Positions 11,352 to 24,108 of a DNA stretch of 64,000 bases are shown piece after piece. Below the pieces are notes generated by a model. It worked only from the letters and a program-made list of their open reading frames with translations. It searched no databases and was not told where the DNA came from. Each line of letters begins with the position of its first letter. Positions within the stretch are counted from its first letter, which is position 1. The DNA lies in contig JBEWZL010000211.1 in assembly GCA_045837725.1 (NCBI GenBank), positions 1 to 64,000 of the forward strand. The letters run 5' to 3'. The position numbers and the translations under genes are program-made. The stretch comes from Vermamoeba vermiformis (Eukaryota; Tubulinea; Echinamoebida).

Positions 11352-12458
11352 CTACGTACAGCAGCAAGAGAAGCCAATGAAAAAGACGATAGATCTCAAG
11401 ACAGACAAGTTGAGGAGATAAAGCACGTGGTAGATGGCACGAGAAACGATAAAGATGATTGACAACTTGGTCACAAGAATGCTAGGCACACCAGCAATCG
11501 TAGCCAAAATTACGGCCACAGAGAAGATGGAGAAGTTCTAAATAAGGTCCTATTAGATATGTACTCCGCATTGAATAATTAATAGCCGTTTGAATCTTCA
11601 GTTGGATCTCGTTTTGATGATTCAAATTTTAGTAAAGAAATCTCACCTCGATGGCGTTGTAGTGACCGCCTAAAAATAGATCAATGAGTTACACGTCATC
11701 ACTATAATTATGCTAATCTATTTAATTCGTACTAACTGCACGTGAACCCCAACCAGTCAATTCGCTCTAAGTCAAAAAAAAAAGAACTTAATTAAATCAG
11801 AAATTGGCTTAACTAACGACAAACTCTTACTTGTTGTTTGCGAGGGCTCTATAATAAACAATATTAGTGATGTGCACGATTTAAATCATTTTTGGTTGAC
11901 TTACAAAGTTGTTATAGCCGCGAGGTTGCATGGACATAGCAACACTAACAGGAAGACGAGAAGCCAATATGAAGGCCAAAGCAGCACCAATGGCAACAAA
12001 AGGCACGTTATAGCCAGATTGAGCGACTCTTTGGAAGTAGAAATCCAACGCGGTCGGGAAGGAGATGAGGTAGTAGACTAGAGAAGCACTCAAAGCAAGC
12101 AAAACAGCAGTGCTCACCAAGATTGCAATAACGCCACCAATGCCACCTCGTCTTTGCTCAGTAGTTGAGCTAGCTGGGGCTAAATAAATAAAATTCGGGT
12201 CAACATCCGGAGAGATATTTTGTTACGAGCAATTTCACAAACAAAAAATTAGAATTCGATTTTCTCTATTTTGCTATTCGTCCTCGAGCATAAATTTAAC
12301 ATGACAACGTGATATAATGCTAAATAAAAGCCACGATGGTATTTTTCGTTGATCCACAACGGTAATATTGCAACAAACTTGAATCATAACGAGCACGCAG
12401 TATAAGCATAACTCGTACCTTTAACGGGAGTACTCGATGCACTGTTAATCTTCTTCAT
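11352..12458 (-). CDS. MAPEG-family membrane protein
   Basis: Member of the MAPEG superfamily (microsomal glutathione-transferase/eicosanoid metabolism fold), normally a four-helix ER or bacterial membrane protein acting as a trimer. Seen after splicing of five or more small exons: [13 protein letters not shown], a Gly-rich turn, hydrophobic helix 1 ([20 protein letters not shown]), helix 2 ([20 protein letters not shown]), the family signature [39 protein letters not shown], and a final helix [26 protein letters not shown] and RAIYHVLYL are the most diagnostic blocks. The product ends CCCT with a Cys-rich tail, which could be lipidated (inference). It is divergent from PSMA1, with a 207-bp shared promoter. 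The substrate cannot be told from the sequence. Confidence 0.8.
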
Positions 12459-12665
12459 ATTCGCTTTTGTTGCTGTTCGCTTGGTAAGTTAACACAACAA
12501 AAAGACGCTCGTAGAAAATTTCCTCCTTGTTTGAAATTTTTTGTCAGCGCGTCGCAACACACTTTTGTAATTTATTTTGTAAGCAACGACACTACAGGTA
12601 CGCAGTGTTGCTGTAAAATATTATTAGCGCGGTGTATTAATGCTCTTATTGTTAGATTTACAACC
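12459..12665. promoter_or_regulatory. Short bidirectional promoter between MAPEG and PSMA1
   Basis: Only 207 bp separate the two divergent start codons, so both promoters must be here. The open frame upstream of the PSMA1 ATG (from 12531) lacks homology and includes this DNA, so I excluded it from the coding region. No TATA box was obvious. Confidence 0.5.
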
Positions 12666-14017
12666 ATGTCATTGAACAGAAATCAATACGATGGTGATAT
12701 CACTATTTGGAGTCCCCAAGGACGTTTATTTCAAGTAGAATATGCTATGGAGGCCGTTAAGCAAGGCAGCACTTGCGTTGGCTTAAAGTCAAAGACACAT
12801 GCGGTGATTTGCGCAGTCAAAAGATCCTCGTCAGAACTTTCATCTTATCAACGAAAAGTATTCAAAATTGACGACCATATGGGTATTGCTATTTCTGGTC
12901 TCACTGCCGATGCTAGATCCCTCTCCAGGTACATGCGCAACGAATGCATGAACCACAGATATGTCTACGAGACTCCTATGTCTGTTTCTCGCTTGGTTAC
13001 TCAAGTTGCTGACAGTATCCTTATTTTACACAATTTTACAAGGTCCTAGAAGGTCATATAAAATTTTTAAATAATTATGCAATTATTTTCTCCTGTGACA
13101 AAAAATTTTTCATTTGATTTTTGAACGATGGTAAACGTAGTAACTTTAAATATCGATATTATACGAGTAATACCACGCGACTTATTAATATTGCTAGTCT
13201 AGAATCATTAGTATAATATTTCCTTAACTAAAATTCAGAATCTCAAGTACACACTCAAAGATATGGCCGAAGACCCTACGGTGTTGGATTGCTTGTTATT
13301 GGATTCGATGTACGTATTTTTTAAATTTAATTTGAAAATATTGACAAAGGCATCAGCAACTCGGCTCACATCTCTTTGAAACTTGCCCTTCCGGCAACTT
13401 TTATGCTTACAAGGCCCAAGCTGTCGGTGCCAGATCTCAATCAGCCAAGACTTACTTGGAAAAGAACGTTGAGAAATTCCCTGAAGGTAAGCTTTCTTTC
13501 AATTTGCAATCCGAAAAGTTTTCCGCCATCTAAATTTTCTACAACGTAATCTCTGTTACGTATAAAATTGGAATTTTATTAATATACGAGATCGTTTTGA
13601 GATGATGCTGACGTTTATTTTCATGAAGCCACTTTGGAACAGCTGATTCGTCATGGTTTGTTGGCTCTTCGTGAATCCATGGCTTACAAGGTACGCTCAT
13701 ATCTGTTAATCATATTTAATCGTGCACATAGGTTAGTAAGCCTAATAAATTTAAAAATAGGAAGGAGACAAGGAGCCTGAGCCTTTGAGCATCAAGAACT
13801 GCAGTGTTGGAATTGTCGGTGTTGATCAAGAGTTTATTATTTTGGAGGACGACAAATTGGCTACTTACGTAAGTATTCTTATACTAGCCGGGACCTATAT
13901 ACTATAATTATTTGTTTTGCCATTATAAAATCAATACGAATATCGTAAAGGCTCGTACTAATCGCGACTTCGTTCCAGATCTCCTCGCTTGACGAAGGTG
14001 CTATGCAAATTGATTAA
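12666..14017 (+). CDS. PSMA1: 20S proteasome subunit alpha type-1 (alpha6)
   Basis: Alpha-ring subunit of the 20S proteasome in cytosol and nucleus. Seen: the N-terminal alpha signature ([35 protein letters not shown]), [34 protein letters not shown], then spliced [67 protein letters not shown], and a short acidic end [12 protein letters not shown]. The QRYGRRPYG and SQSAKTYLE blocks are specific to PSMA1 among alpha subunits. Seven or so exons run to the stop at 14015-14017. The start ATG at 12666 matches the family N-terminus; an in-frame upstream extension does not. Alpha subunits lack the catalytic threonine, as expected. Confidence 0.96.
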
Positions 14018-14197
14018 CGCCTACAATCATGTGATATAAGCCTATGTTGTTAAATAGAGCAATTATATATAAGTCGCACTGACGAGAGATTTTTAAACGG
14101 ATCTCTTTGTATTGCAAATAGTTCAATTAAAACAACTTTGTTTTGTAATTAACACTTTACTTTTAATATTTAACAAGAATATAATACTATAATTCGC

Positions 14198-14882
14198 TTA
14201 TGTATTAACAGACCAGGTGAATCTATAGAACAAAAGTTGGTTAGACTCGAGCAGATCGGCTCAAACAATAATTTTAAAAACTACGTACCCGCACTTTGTA
14301 CATTCATAAAATACTGTTTGCCCTTCGTCAGCTGATCGCAATTGAGCGGTCTTAAAGTAAAGCTCTTTGTGTTCGCATTTGGGACATTCGACCGATCCGT
14401 CGTTGATCTGATCGTGTCGTTAGTAATCATAAATAAGAATATTTTCGATATGTACCTTTGCAGCATATTCAGTTTCAAACTTTTGTGATTTTTTAACATT
14501 ATCAGCTTTCCTTCTTCGAGTCACGATGACTTTTGTTTCAAGATCTGGCCATTAAATAATTATTAAATTGAATAAAAATCGTATAAATGTTGTAATATAT
14601 GTATATTGTAAATATAAAATTTAAATATCCGATTATTGACGAATGAAAGGATAATTTAATATGAGATGCAGGTTGGATCGCTGGATCGCAAGGTAAAAGG
14701 CAGTTATTAACGTGTGTATGGTATTATCAAGGTGTATTACCATCAGTAGTGCATTCATAGCCGCAAGCGCCGCAAGTAACTTGACCAGTTTGACCGGGCA
14801 GATTCAGCAACTGGTTGCAGATAGGACAGAAGTTTGTCTTCAGCTGAGCGTTTGATTTTTCGAACCAAGTACTCGTAGCCAT
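14198..14882 (-). CDS. RPA12: DNA-directed RNA polymerase I subunit RPA12 (A12.2)
   Basis: Small zinc-ribbon subunit of RNA polymerase I, needed for RNA cleavage and rRNA transcription in the nucleolus. Seen: an N-terminal zinc ribbon (CPICNQLLNLPGQ, then CGACGYEC), a linker with KVIVTRRRKADNVK, and the TFIIS-like C-terminal ribbon (VECPKCEHKELYFKTAQLRS, ADEGQTVFYECTKCG). The last exon adds FTWSVNT after a phase-2 intron that completes the final Gly codon. The RSADEG motif carries the acidic D-E pair used by TFIIS-type ribbons for transcript cleavage. Length of about 120-130 aa fits the family. It is divergent from AGL, with the start codons 246 bp apart. Confidence 0.9.
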
Positions 14883-15005
14883 GGTGTAAGTGTCAAATTA
14901 ATAGTTAAAAATGACGATTGTGGCTCTAACAGCCAAAAAAACCGGATTCGCTAAATTTTGTCATTGGCCGTAAAGAACTGCCGTTGCTACGATTGCATGG
15001 TACCC

Positions 15006-15013
15006 TATAAATA
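15006..15013 (+). promoter_or_regulatory. TATA-box-like element of AGL
   Basis: TATAAATA at about 115-125 bp before the AGL start codon, in the 246-bp spacer shared with the divergent RPA12 gene. Position and sequence fit a TATA box; function is inferred. Confidence 0.4.
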
Positions 15014-15128
15014 GAGTTCGACGTTCAGTAACGAGGGAAGACCGGCAGAGCCCTGCCGCTTAAAGGAAATTTTGTGGCGCTGATTTTTTGCTTCGTGAAC
15101 AGTGCTTCATTTTTATTTTAACTCCTCG

Positions 15129-18100
15129 ATGGGTGATCACAAAGAGAGTAGTATTTATATATTAACCTTCGAGGATAACGGTGACCCTACCTTTCCCTTG
15201 GGAATTTTTGTTCCTAGAGATGCAACCCTGCGTTTTGTCCTCAAGGCAGGCTCTCGCATCTGCACTCTTTCACCTCAAGTAATGACAAATTATGCTTCAA
15301 ATAATGAGCAATTTACGAGAGATAGACTACATCCGGTAGCAAGGTAACTGTCAGACGAAAAAAATATCCAATTAAATCATTTCGTGTCAAAAATCACTTA
15401 TACCATTTACGTGCATATTAATAATTAATACTATATTAATAATATAATTTTACGAATTATTTGGAGCAATAATTGATTACGATTGCAGTGGCATGAAACA
15501 AACTCCAGAAGGCAATTGGATCGCGGATATTTACATTAGTAAAGCTGGCGCATATGATTATTTACTTAGCTGGACTTCTTCGGACGGCTCCCTCGTTGAA
15601 ATGGTATCGAAAATCAAATATTTCCGGCAGTTTTCTTCGGCTGCTCTTCTGCATCGAAATTATTTCCTTGATCAGCAATGCTGTCAAGTCTTATTTTATA
15701 TATGTATACAGTAGGCTGCAAATTAACCGAAATTTTAGGGCAAAATGGGACATTTTGTTGTTGATCCGCGCTTGACCATTGAACGGGAAGACGGAACCAA
15801 GAAAGAGCTACCACTCGATGCTATTTGCCTACAAACGCATTTAACAAAATTAATGGGCCCATTATCAGAATGGGAGGGTCACTTCAAATTGATGGGTGAT
15901 TTAGGCGCGTATTTTCGGATCATCAGATCTCAACGCCATTTTATTAATAATATTACTAATAGGCTATAATATGATCCACTTGACACCTATTCAAGAACTT
16001 GGCTCATCAAACTCAGCTTACAGCTTATACGATCAATTAACAGTTTATTCAAAACTATTCCCGAATGAGCCTAGAATTACAGGTTAGTTGACGATTAATT
16101 ATCCGCAATTAAGCTAATTCGTTAGCAGAGACCGAGAAGTTTTCGAGATTGAAGACATTTATTGATAATATGGAAAAGAAATACGGTGTAGTGGCGTTAG
16201 GCGATATTGTTTGGAATCATACTAGTCACGATACACCTTGGATTGGCGAGCACCCTGAAGCAGCTTATAATACAGATAATTGTCCTTATCTTAAGCCTGC
16301 AGCAGTTGTTGATATCGTACGTAATATCTAAGAAAATTAATTGGATCTTGCTAAGACACGTGGCTTTAGGCACTCCATAAATTAGCTGAGGACCTTGTAG
16401 CTGGAAAATATAATGCTAAGTACGGATTATATGACACTATTCGTAATGAGGACGATATTGGCAAGTTATGTACTATTTTGAAAGAAGAAGTACTGCCTCC
16501 TTTGAGACTATGGGAGTTCTTTATTATCAACGTTGAAGACGCTGTCAATGAAATGAGAGCTAGCATTAAACAGAGCCAGAAAGTGCACGTATTATTATTA
16601 TTATAAGCGGTTGCCTAACAAAATTTTTAGCGAGGAGCCTTATTACGATGTGGATCTGAACGACGACAATAAGCTTACTGAAAAGATCTTTAAAGAGGGT
16701 CTTTACTATGAATCTCATCGAGATAGATTCTCTATTAAGGTAAAGCCCTTGTTACATGTATTTAAGATTCTCCGAGAAAATTTGGCCAAAATATTTTGCG
16801 CTGAAATTTTAAATTCCAGTACGCGAGCAAGTTATTAATATTATTATGTTAGATCAAATTAGAATGTGCTCTTCGATTATTCAATTCGACTCCTTGCAAC
16901 GACCTTACCGATGGCGAGATTGATCGAAGATGCGAAAAGTACCAACGATTACTCGAGAAATTGAACTTGCCAATGTACCTGGAGGTCAATGATCATATTC
17001 AGTAAGTATAATACGATAATGAGAGCGTTAGATGCTGAATTATTCATCAGATCTATTATTTCGAACGTCGCATCCACTGTCCGTTACGAAAGATTAGCCG
17101 ATCATGGACCAAAGAAAGGACCCATTAAAAAGGGTCACCTCGTTGATCCTTACTTCCGAAGAGTTCTAACCAACAAATACCCTCACAAACAACGTAATAT
17201 TGGTCGTTATAGCAAGCACCGCCTGGATATCGATAAATTTAATGAAGAAGGCGTAACTTACTGCGCGCACAATGGTTGGATTTGGGGAGGTACGTAATGA
17301 CCATACCTTTATTGTACTATATGATTCTTATTCATTACTAGGAAATCCATTGTTTGATTTCGCCGGACCCGATTCAAAGTGCTACATCCGGCGTGAAGTT
17401 ATAATTTGGGGTGACTGTATCAAGTTCCGATATGGCGCTGGTCCAAGTGACAGTCCCTGGCTCTGGGAACACATGAAGGAGTACACGCAATTCATGGCTA
17501 AGATCTTCCACGGCCTTCGTGTAGACAACGCGCATTCAACTCCAATCCACGTGGCACGATATCTCATCGATGCTGCTCGAGAGGTATACATAATGATACC
17601 GATATGCCTATTCTTTATTCACAAGTTATTTCTATTAGGTGAGACCCGAGCTGTATGTGACTGCTGAGTTGTTTACTGGCAGCGAAGAAGTCGACAATAT
17701 CTTCATCAGCAAGCTGGGCATTAACTCGCTCATCCGCGAAGGAATGCAGGCTGGTGACCCGTGGGAGTTGGGTCGCTTAGTCCATCGTTACGGTGGTCGT
17801 GCTGTTGGATCTGTAGTCGAGCGATACAGTACCATGTACTACTCCAAAGAAGGCGATCAAAGCGGGTAAGAATAAGTTCAGTTAATCGAGTCATGAGACA
17901 TATTTAACGTGTCCCTTAGTGTCAACATGGCGCTCAAGCCTCGCATTCCTCCTGCTTTGTTCATGGACTGCACACACGACAACGAAGTTCCGAATCAAAA
18001 ACGATCTTTGTGGGACACTTTGCCCAACGCAGCGCTGGTAAGTATATGCTGGAAGGCATTGTCGTACGATACTAATGAGTATTATTAAGGTTACTATGGC

Positions 18101-21100
18101 TCGTTGTGCTATCGGTAGTGTTAAAGGCTACGACGCAATTTACCCGCAACGCATCGATTTGGTCAATGAAGCTAAGCTCTATCCTACTGACAGCATTGAA
18201 AAGCCTTTGCAAAACGAAGGTGTTTATTTCCCGCGCAAAATCTTGAACACGTTGCACAAGTAAGTGGCCGAATGAATGTCAGTAATTTTTCATATTAGCT
18301 AATATTTTTTATAGGAAACTCGAGGAAGAAGGATACACCGAGATTCACGTGCATCAAGAAGAGAACGTAATCACCGTGCAGCGACATAATCCGTCCAATC
18401 ACAAAGCAGTCTATGCTATCTGCCATACCGCGTTTTACGGCGGTGGAAACAATTTTGGCGAAACACCGAAATTCACCGTCAAAATCCCACACAAGGTCAC
18501 TAAACTGCTCTTCGCTGCTCAGATTGACGTAGAGATTTCGTTACGAGTAAGCGATAATAATCATAAAAAAGTACTTCGTACACAAGACCAAAGCAAAGCC
18601 TAACACTTGGACAGGCTGAAACTTCGGACCATTTGCAAGGCATTGCTTCAAAGTGCCGCATGATTGTTGACAGCGACGACTACTCGTCAGTGTTGACACT
18701 CAGAGAGTGCAATGACGGCTTGGCTAAATCATTTGAGGTCCACTTTAACAACTTCCACCCTGGTGCTGTCGTGTTTTTCGAAGCCACTCTCCACGGTAGG
18801 TTATCACCGTTCGTGAGTAAAGTTCGTCTAACGTATTGTCCTTGCAGACGATGAATCCCGTGCCTCAGAGGTGTTGTCAGGATTAAAGCACGATCACAGC
18901 TTGTTTGATCATTTCAAGGCCCTAGACTGCTTGGACTTCAATTACTTGTTGTACAGATGTGAAGACGAGGAACGGTACGTCATTAGTATATCCCTTATCG
19001 TGGCACGTGATTTATTGTAGTTGTTTCAGATCTGTGGATGGTAACTCCGGCGTGTATAATATACCCGAATATGGACCACTTGTGTTTGCTGGAATTCAAG
19101 GTTTTGTCTCAGTCCTGCAAACTATTCGCCTTAATAATGACATGGGCCACCAACTGTTCAATAATTTGCGTGCTGGTAATTGGGCCATGGATTACATTCT
19201 TTACCGCATTGAGCGACAGATGCGTGTCAGCGAATCCGAGAAAAACAAATGGACTGGCTTGTATAATTGGCTCAAGGGCTATTTCGAAGCCGTAAGTAAC
19301 ATTAATATATAGTAACCTTATAATTGAATCCTTTGTAAAGGCAAAGAAAATGCCGCGCTACTTGGTGCCAAAGTCGTTCGATCGGATCTTGATGAAGCTT
19401 TACCTCTCAGCTATTGAATATATTACTCGCGTATTGATGGTGCCGTCAGCCATGACTACGACACGGTATTCTTTCTTTCAACAGCTTCTGTTAACCTCCG
19501 TTCAGTTAGTCGCAAGTATGCCAAACAGCTGGGTTATTCATCCTAAACTCCTCTCGGTAAGTTATTATGCCTAAATAATACGCCTTCATATTTTGTGAGC
19601 ACGAAGAGAAAAGTTGGAAATTTTTCTATTGGTTCTGGTACGAAGCTACCATAATTTTCCTTGCGCAAATTTTGCTGCCTCTTCATAGGGATGAACGCGC
19701 GTGGCAGAGACTTGAGAAAGTGCTCTGTATTCGTGCTTCATCTTTTCTTTCGCCAAGTGGGTTGAAGAGGATTCTGATGGATATCCTATCATAATACTTC
19801 GATTTATGACCAGGGCTGCGGATCGTGGCCTGGAGTCATTTGTCACAGGTTGCACGCTACGCAATCACTTTCTTTTTTACTTTTGACACTCACCTATAAC
19901 TACTCGACTCAACTTTTCCTTTTTAGGAAGGAGAATACAAAGCTGCGATGGCCGCTGGTTTGCCGCACTTTAGCACGGGTTACATGCGCGTGTGGGGCCG
20001 TGACACTTTTATTTCATTGAACGGCTTGTTGATCCGTCCTGGAAGATATAAGGTACGAGTATAATAATCGTAAAAAGCATTCAGAGTCATAGCTCTAATG
20101 TTCGGTTTCATAGGACGCGCAAGATCTGATCTTAGGTTTTGGATCTTCAATGAGACACGGACTTATTCCTAACTTGTTGGATCAAGGATGGAATCCAAGG
20201 TAGTCCCTTCTATTAATATATCCAAGTAATCTAACCCGTGTTCTATTTTTAGATACAACTGCCGCGATGCTGTTTGGTGGTGGTTAGCTTCGATTCAGGA
20301 TTATTGCACCCACGCACCTGAAGGCGTTGAATTCTTAAAAACATCATTATGTCGATTGTTCCCATGGGACGACTATGATAGCCCTAATACTCCTTCAACG
20401 CACAAAGTCACTTTAGTGGATCTGATCCAGGAGGCAATGCAGCGACACGCAGCTGGTATCTACTTCAGAGAACGAAATGCCGGCCAAAAAATTGATAGCA
20501 AGATGACTGATGAAGGCTTTAATGTGTCTGTATCGTTGGATTATGAAACCGGATTCATTTCTGGTGGCAACAAAATGAACTGCGGCACGTGGATGGACAA
20601 GATGGGTGACTCGCAGAAGGCTGGAAACTTCGGATTGCCTGCTACATCAAGGTAAGATCATTTACTATACAAAACAAACTACTTTACACGCATTCTTGCG
20701 TTTTTCTCGAATTGAAATGCCGGATCCGATCTGATCCTATGCTTGGGCGACCTTAAAATATGTGGCGCCTTGTCTTTTTGACGACCTCGTATGATCCGAG
20801 ACAGTTTTTTCAACTCAAGGCGCTATAGCTTAGTGGTAGAGCACTGGTCTCATAAGTCGGTTGTCTTGGTTCGATTCCAAGTAGCGCCTAATTTCAATTT
20901 CTTTTTTGCTCTTTTAACTTGCGGTAACAACTTACATTCCATAGCTTTGAATATGACTTCGAATATTCGCAATTACGGCTTAAGTTGAGTGGATGTGACT
21001 AACTTATTTTTTCCTTTAGAGACGGAGCTGATGTTGAAATTATTGGCTTGTTGAAGTACACGGTGCGCTGGTTATCAGAGCTATCGGCCAGCAATCCTGC

Positions 21101-22177
21101 TTTGTTCCCGCACAAAGGCGTCAAGATCACGGTCAATCATGGTACGTCGCGTACTGGATCTTGTTTTTGCTTTAAAACGATTTACTTATGCTTGAAATAT
21201 AGAAAATCGGTTCTTGAGCTATGAAGAATGGAATAAGAAGCTTCAAGCGAACTTTGAGAAGTATTTCTACATCCCGTTGAACTCGATCGACGATGTGCAC
21301 CACGTAATCGACAAGAACACTGTGAATAGAAGAGGCATATACAAAGATGTATATGGATCGAATGACAGTTGGCACGACTATCAATTCAGGCCTAATCAAT
21401 GCGTGGCTATGGCTTTGGCTCCCGAGCTGTTCAATCCGGATCATGCTCGTACCGCACTGCATCTGATTGAGAATAACTTGTTGGGACCATTAGGCATGAA
21501 GACCTTGGACCCTAGTGATATGCGCTACAGACCTAATTACGACAATGGCGCTGATACTGAGGACTTTTTGACCAGCAAAGGATTTAATTACCATCAAGGC
21601 CCAGTACGTACTCTTAAATAGTATTATATGATAGGTGAAGGTAAATACTAACATATTAATATGAATAGGAATGGTTATGGCCCGTTGGCTACTTCTTGAA
21701 GGCTAAAATCCAATTCGCGGAAGAAAAAGTCAGATCTGACTTAGCCAATCATATTTGGTCAATTCTAAAGCCTCATCGAACAGCTATCGATCAGTCCTAT
21801 TGGTGCGGATTGCCCGGTAAGTCTTCTTCACCTTTCAGATCCGGATTTAAAGTCTTTACGTCCCACAAATAACTAACAGCTCATTCATGGGCCGCTATTT
21901 CTTTTCATTTATTCTAGAATTACATTGGGTGGAAAGTACAGGTGGGGTGCATCTCGGAGTGTCGAGTTGCCACCGCGTGGTCGCTTTCCATCCACTTTTT
22001 TTTGCTACATCCGGTTATAATTTTATTTATGTACAATACTGACGTATTTAATACTAAATAGAATTGACCAACTACCACGGCAGTTTCTGCAGAGATTCGT
22101 GTCCTTCGCAAGCTTGGTCCACTGGCACTATTATTGACGCGATTTTTGACTTGCATGCGCTCATGAAACAAAAATAG
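15129..22177 (+). CDS. AGL: Glycogen debranching enzyme (4-alpha-glucanotransferase / amylo-alpha-1,6-glucosidase)
   Basis: Bifunctional eukaryotic debrancher that moves maltosyl/maltotriosyl units and then hydrolyses the alpha-1,6 branch. About 20 exons. Glucanotransferase half: [40 protein letters not shown], the catalytic Asp in [13 protein letters not shown] and Glu in [14 protein letters not shown]. Glucosidase half: [57 protein letters not shown], a tail [20 protein letters not shown], and the end [20 protein letters not shown]. The 15129 ATG is chosen because the open frame upstream starts with GTG. Most introns are under 100 nt; three long ones (about 19556-19926, 20652-21019, 21817-22061) each contain other candidate genes. 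This points to glycogen as the storage glucan. Confidence 0.95.
19646..19864 (-). CDS. Possible antisense small gene in an AGL intron
   Basis: A 72-codon frame lies antisense in one of the three unusually long AGL introns. Its C-terminal part ([20 protein letters not shown] then [12 protein letters not shown]) has a protein-like, helix-prone composition rather than low-complexity translation of AT-rich DNA. I recognise no family and see no clear splice partner, so it may be chance. Confidence 0.25.
   Translation of the reverse strand: MRSVQPVTNDSRPRSAALVINRSIMIGYPSESSSTHLAKEKMKHEYRALSQVSATRVHPYEEAAKFAQGKLW
20765..20908 (+). repeat. Duplicated tRNA-Met unit, copy 1
   Basis: About 144 bp shared with 44912-45056: 54 bp of 5' flank, the tRNA and 20 bp of 3' flank. 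Differences seen are one T in a short run near the left end and one base in the tRNA anticodon stem. The unit starts with GCGCCT, the same bases that end the tRNA, as expected if it was cut from a head-to-tail tRNA array. It lies in an AGL intron. Confidence 0.85.
20819..20888 (+). tRNA. tRNA-Met (CAT), inside an AGL intron
   Basis: A 70-nt cloverleaf. Acceptor GGCGCTA/TAGCGCC; D arm GCTTAGTGGTAGAGC; anticodon loop CTCATAA with anticodon CAT; T arm CTTGG-TTCGATT-CCAAG. Box A and box B are intact, and a T6 run 13 nt downstream can end Pol III transcription. The anticodon stem has two G-U and one U-G pairs in this copy. The loop and the lack of an initiator-type stem of three G-C pairs favour the elongator form. 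It lies in the sense orientation of AGL, in intron 20652-21019. Confidence 0.92.
21861..21868 (+). promoter_or_regulatory. DUSE-like upstream element
   Basis: TCCCACAA matches the Dictyostelium upstream sequence element [AT]CCCA[CT]AA, which lies about 60 nt before small-RNA genes. Here it ends 58 nt before the stem of the candidate RNA at 21927. A match of this length is expected several times by chance in the window; only the position makes it notable. Confidence 0.35.
21927..22003 (+). ncRNA. Candidate structured Pol III small RNA in the last AGL intron
   Basis: About 70 nt with three nested stems, then eight T residues. Outer stem GGGTGGAAAG (21927-21936) pairs with CTTTCCATCC (21984-21993) over 10 bp with one G-U. 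Inner stem GGTGG (21941-21945) pairs with CCACC (21970-21974). The apical hairpin is CTCG/CGAG (21953-21956, 21963-21966). T8 at 21996-22003 fits a Pol III terminator. It lies in intron 21817-22061, longer than most AGL introns. No known RNA family is recognised, and it lacks the conserved ends of Dictyostelium class I RNAs. Confidence 0.5.
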
Positions 22178-22307
22178 GCCAGAAAAATGTATTAAATAAT
22201 ACAGGCTAACAAAATAAATTATTTATTTTACAACGTTCGCTTCTAGACAAAGACAGACGGATCTGCATCCAAAAATAATTTCGAGAATTCTGCAATTAAG
22301 TTCCACA

Positions 22308-24084
<1,777 letters not shown>

Positions 24085-24108
24085 CTACGTACAATAAAAA
24101 CAAGATAA

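Noticed and set aside
12531-12665. Upstream extension of PSMA1 in frame
   Set aside because: The family N-terminus starts at [11 protein letters not shown]. The extension is low-quality, Cys-rich translation of promoter DNA.
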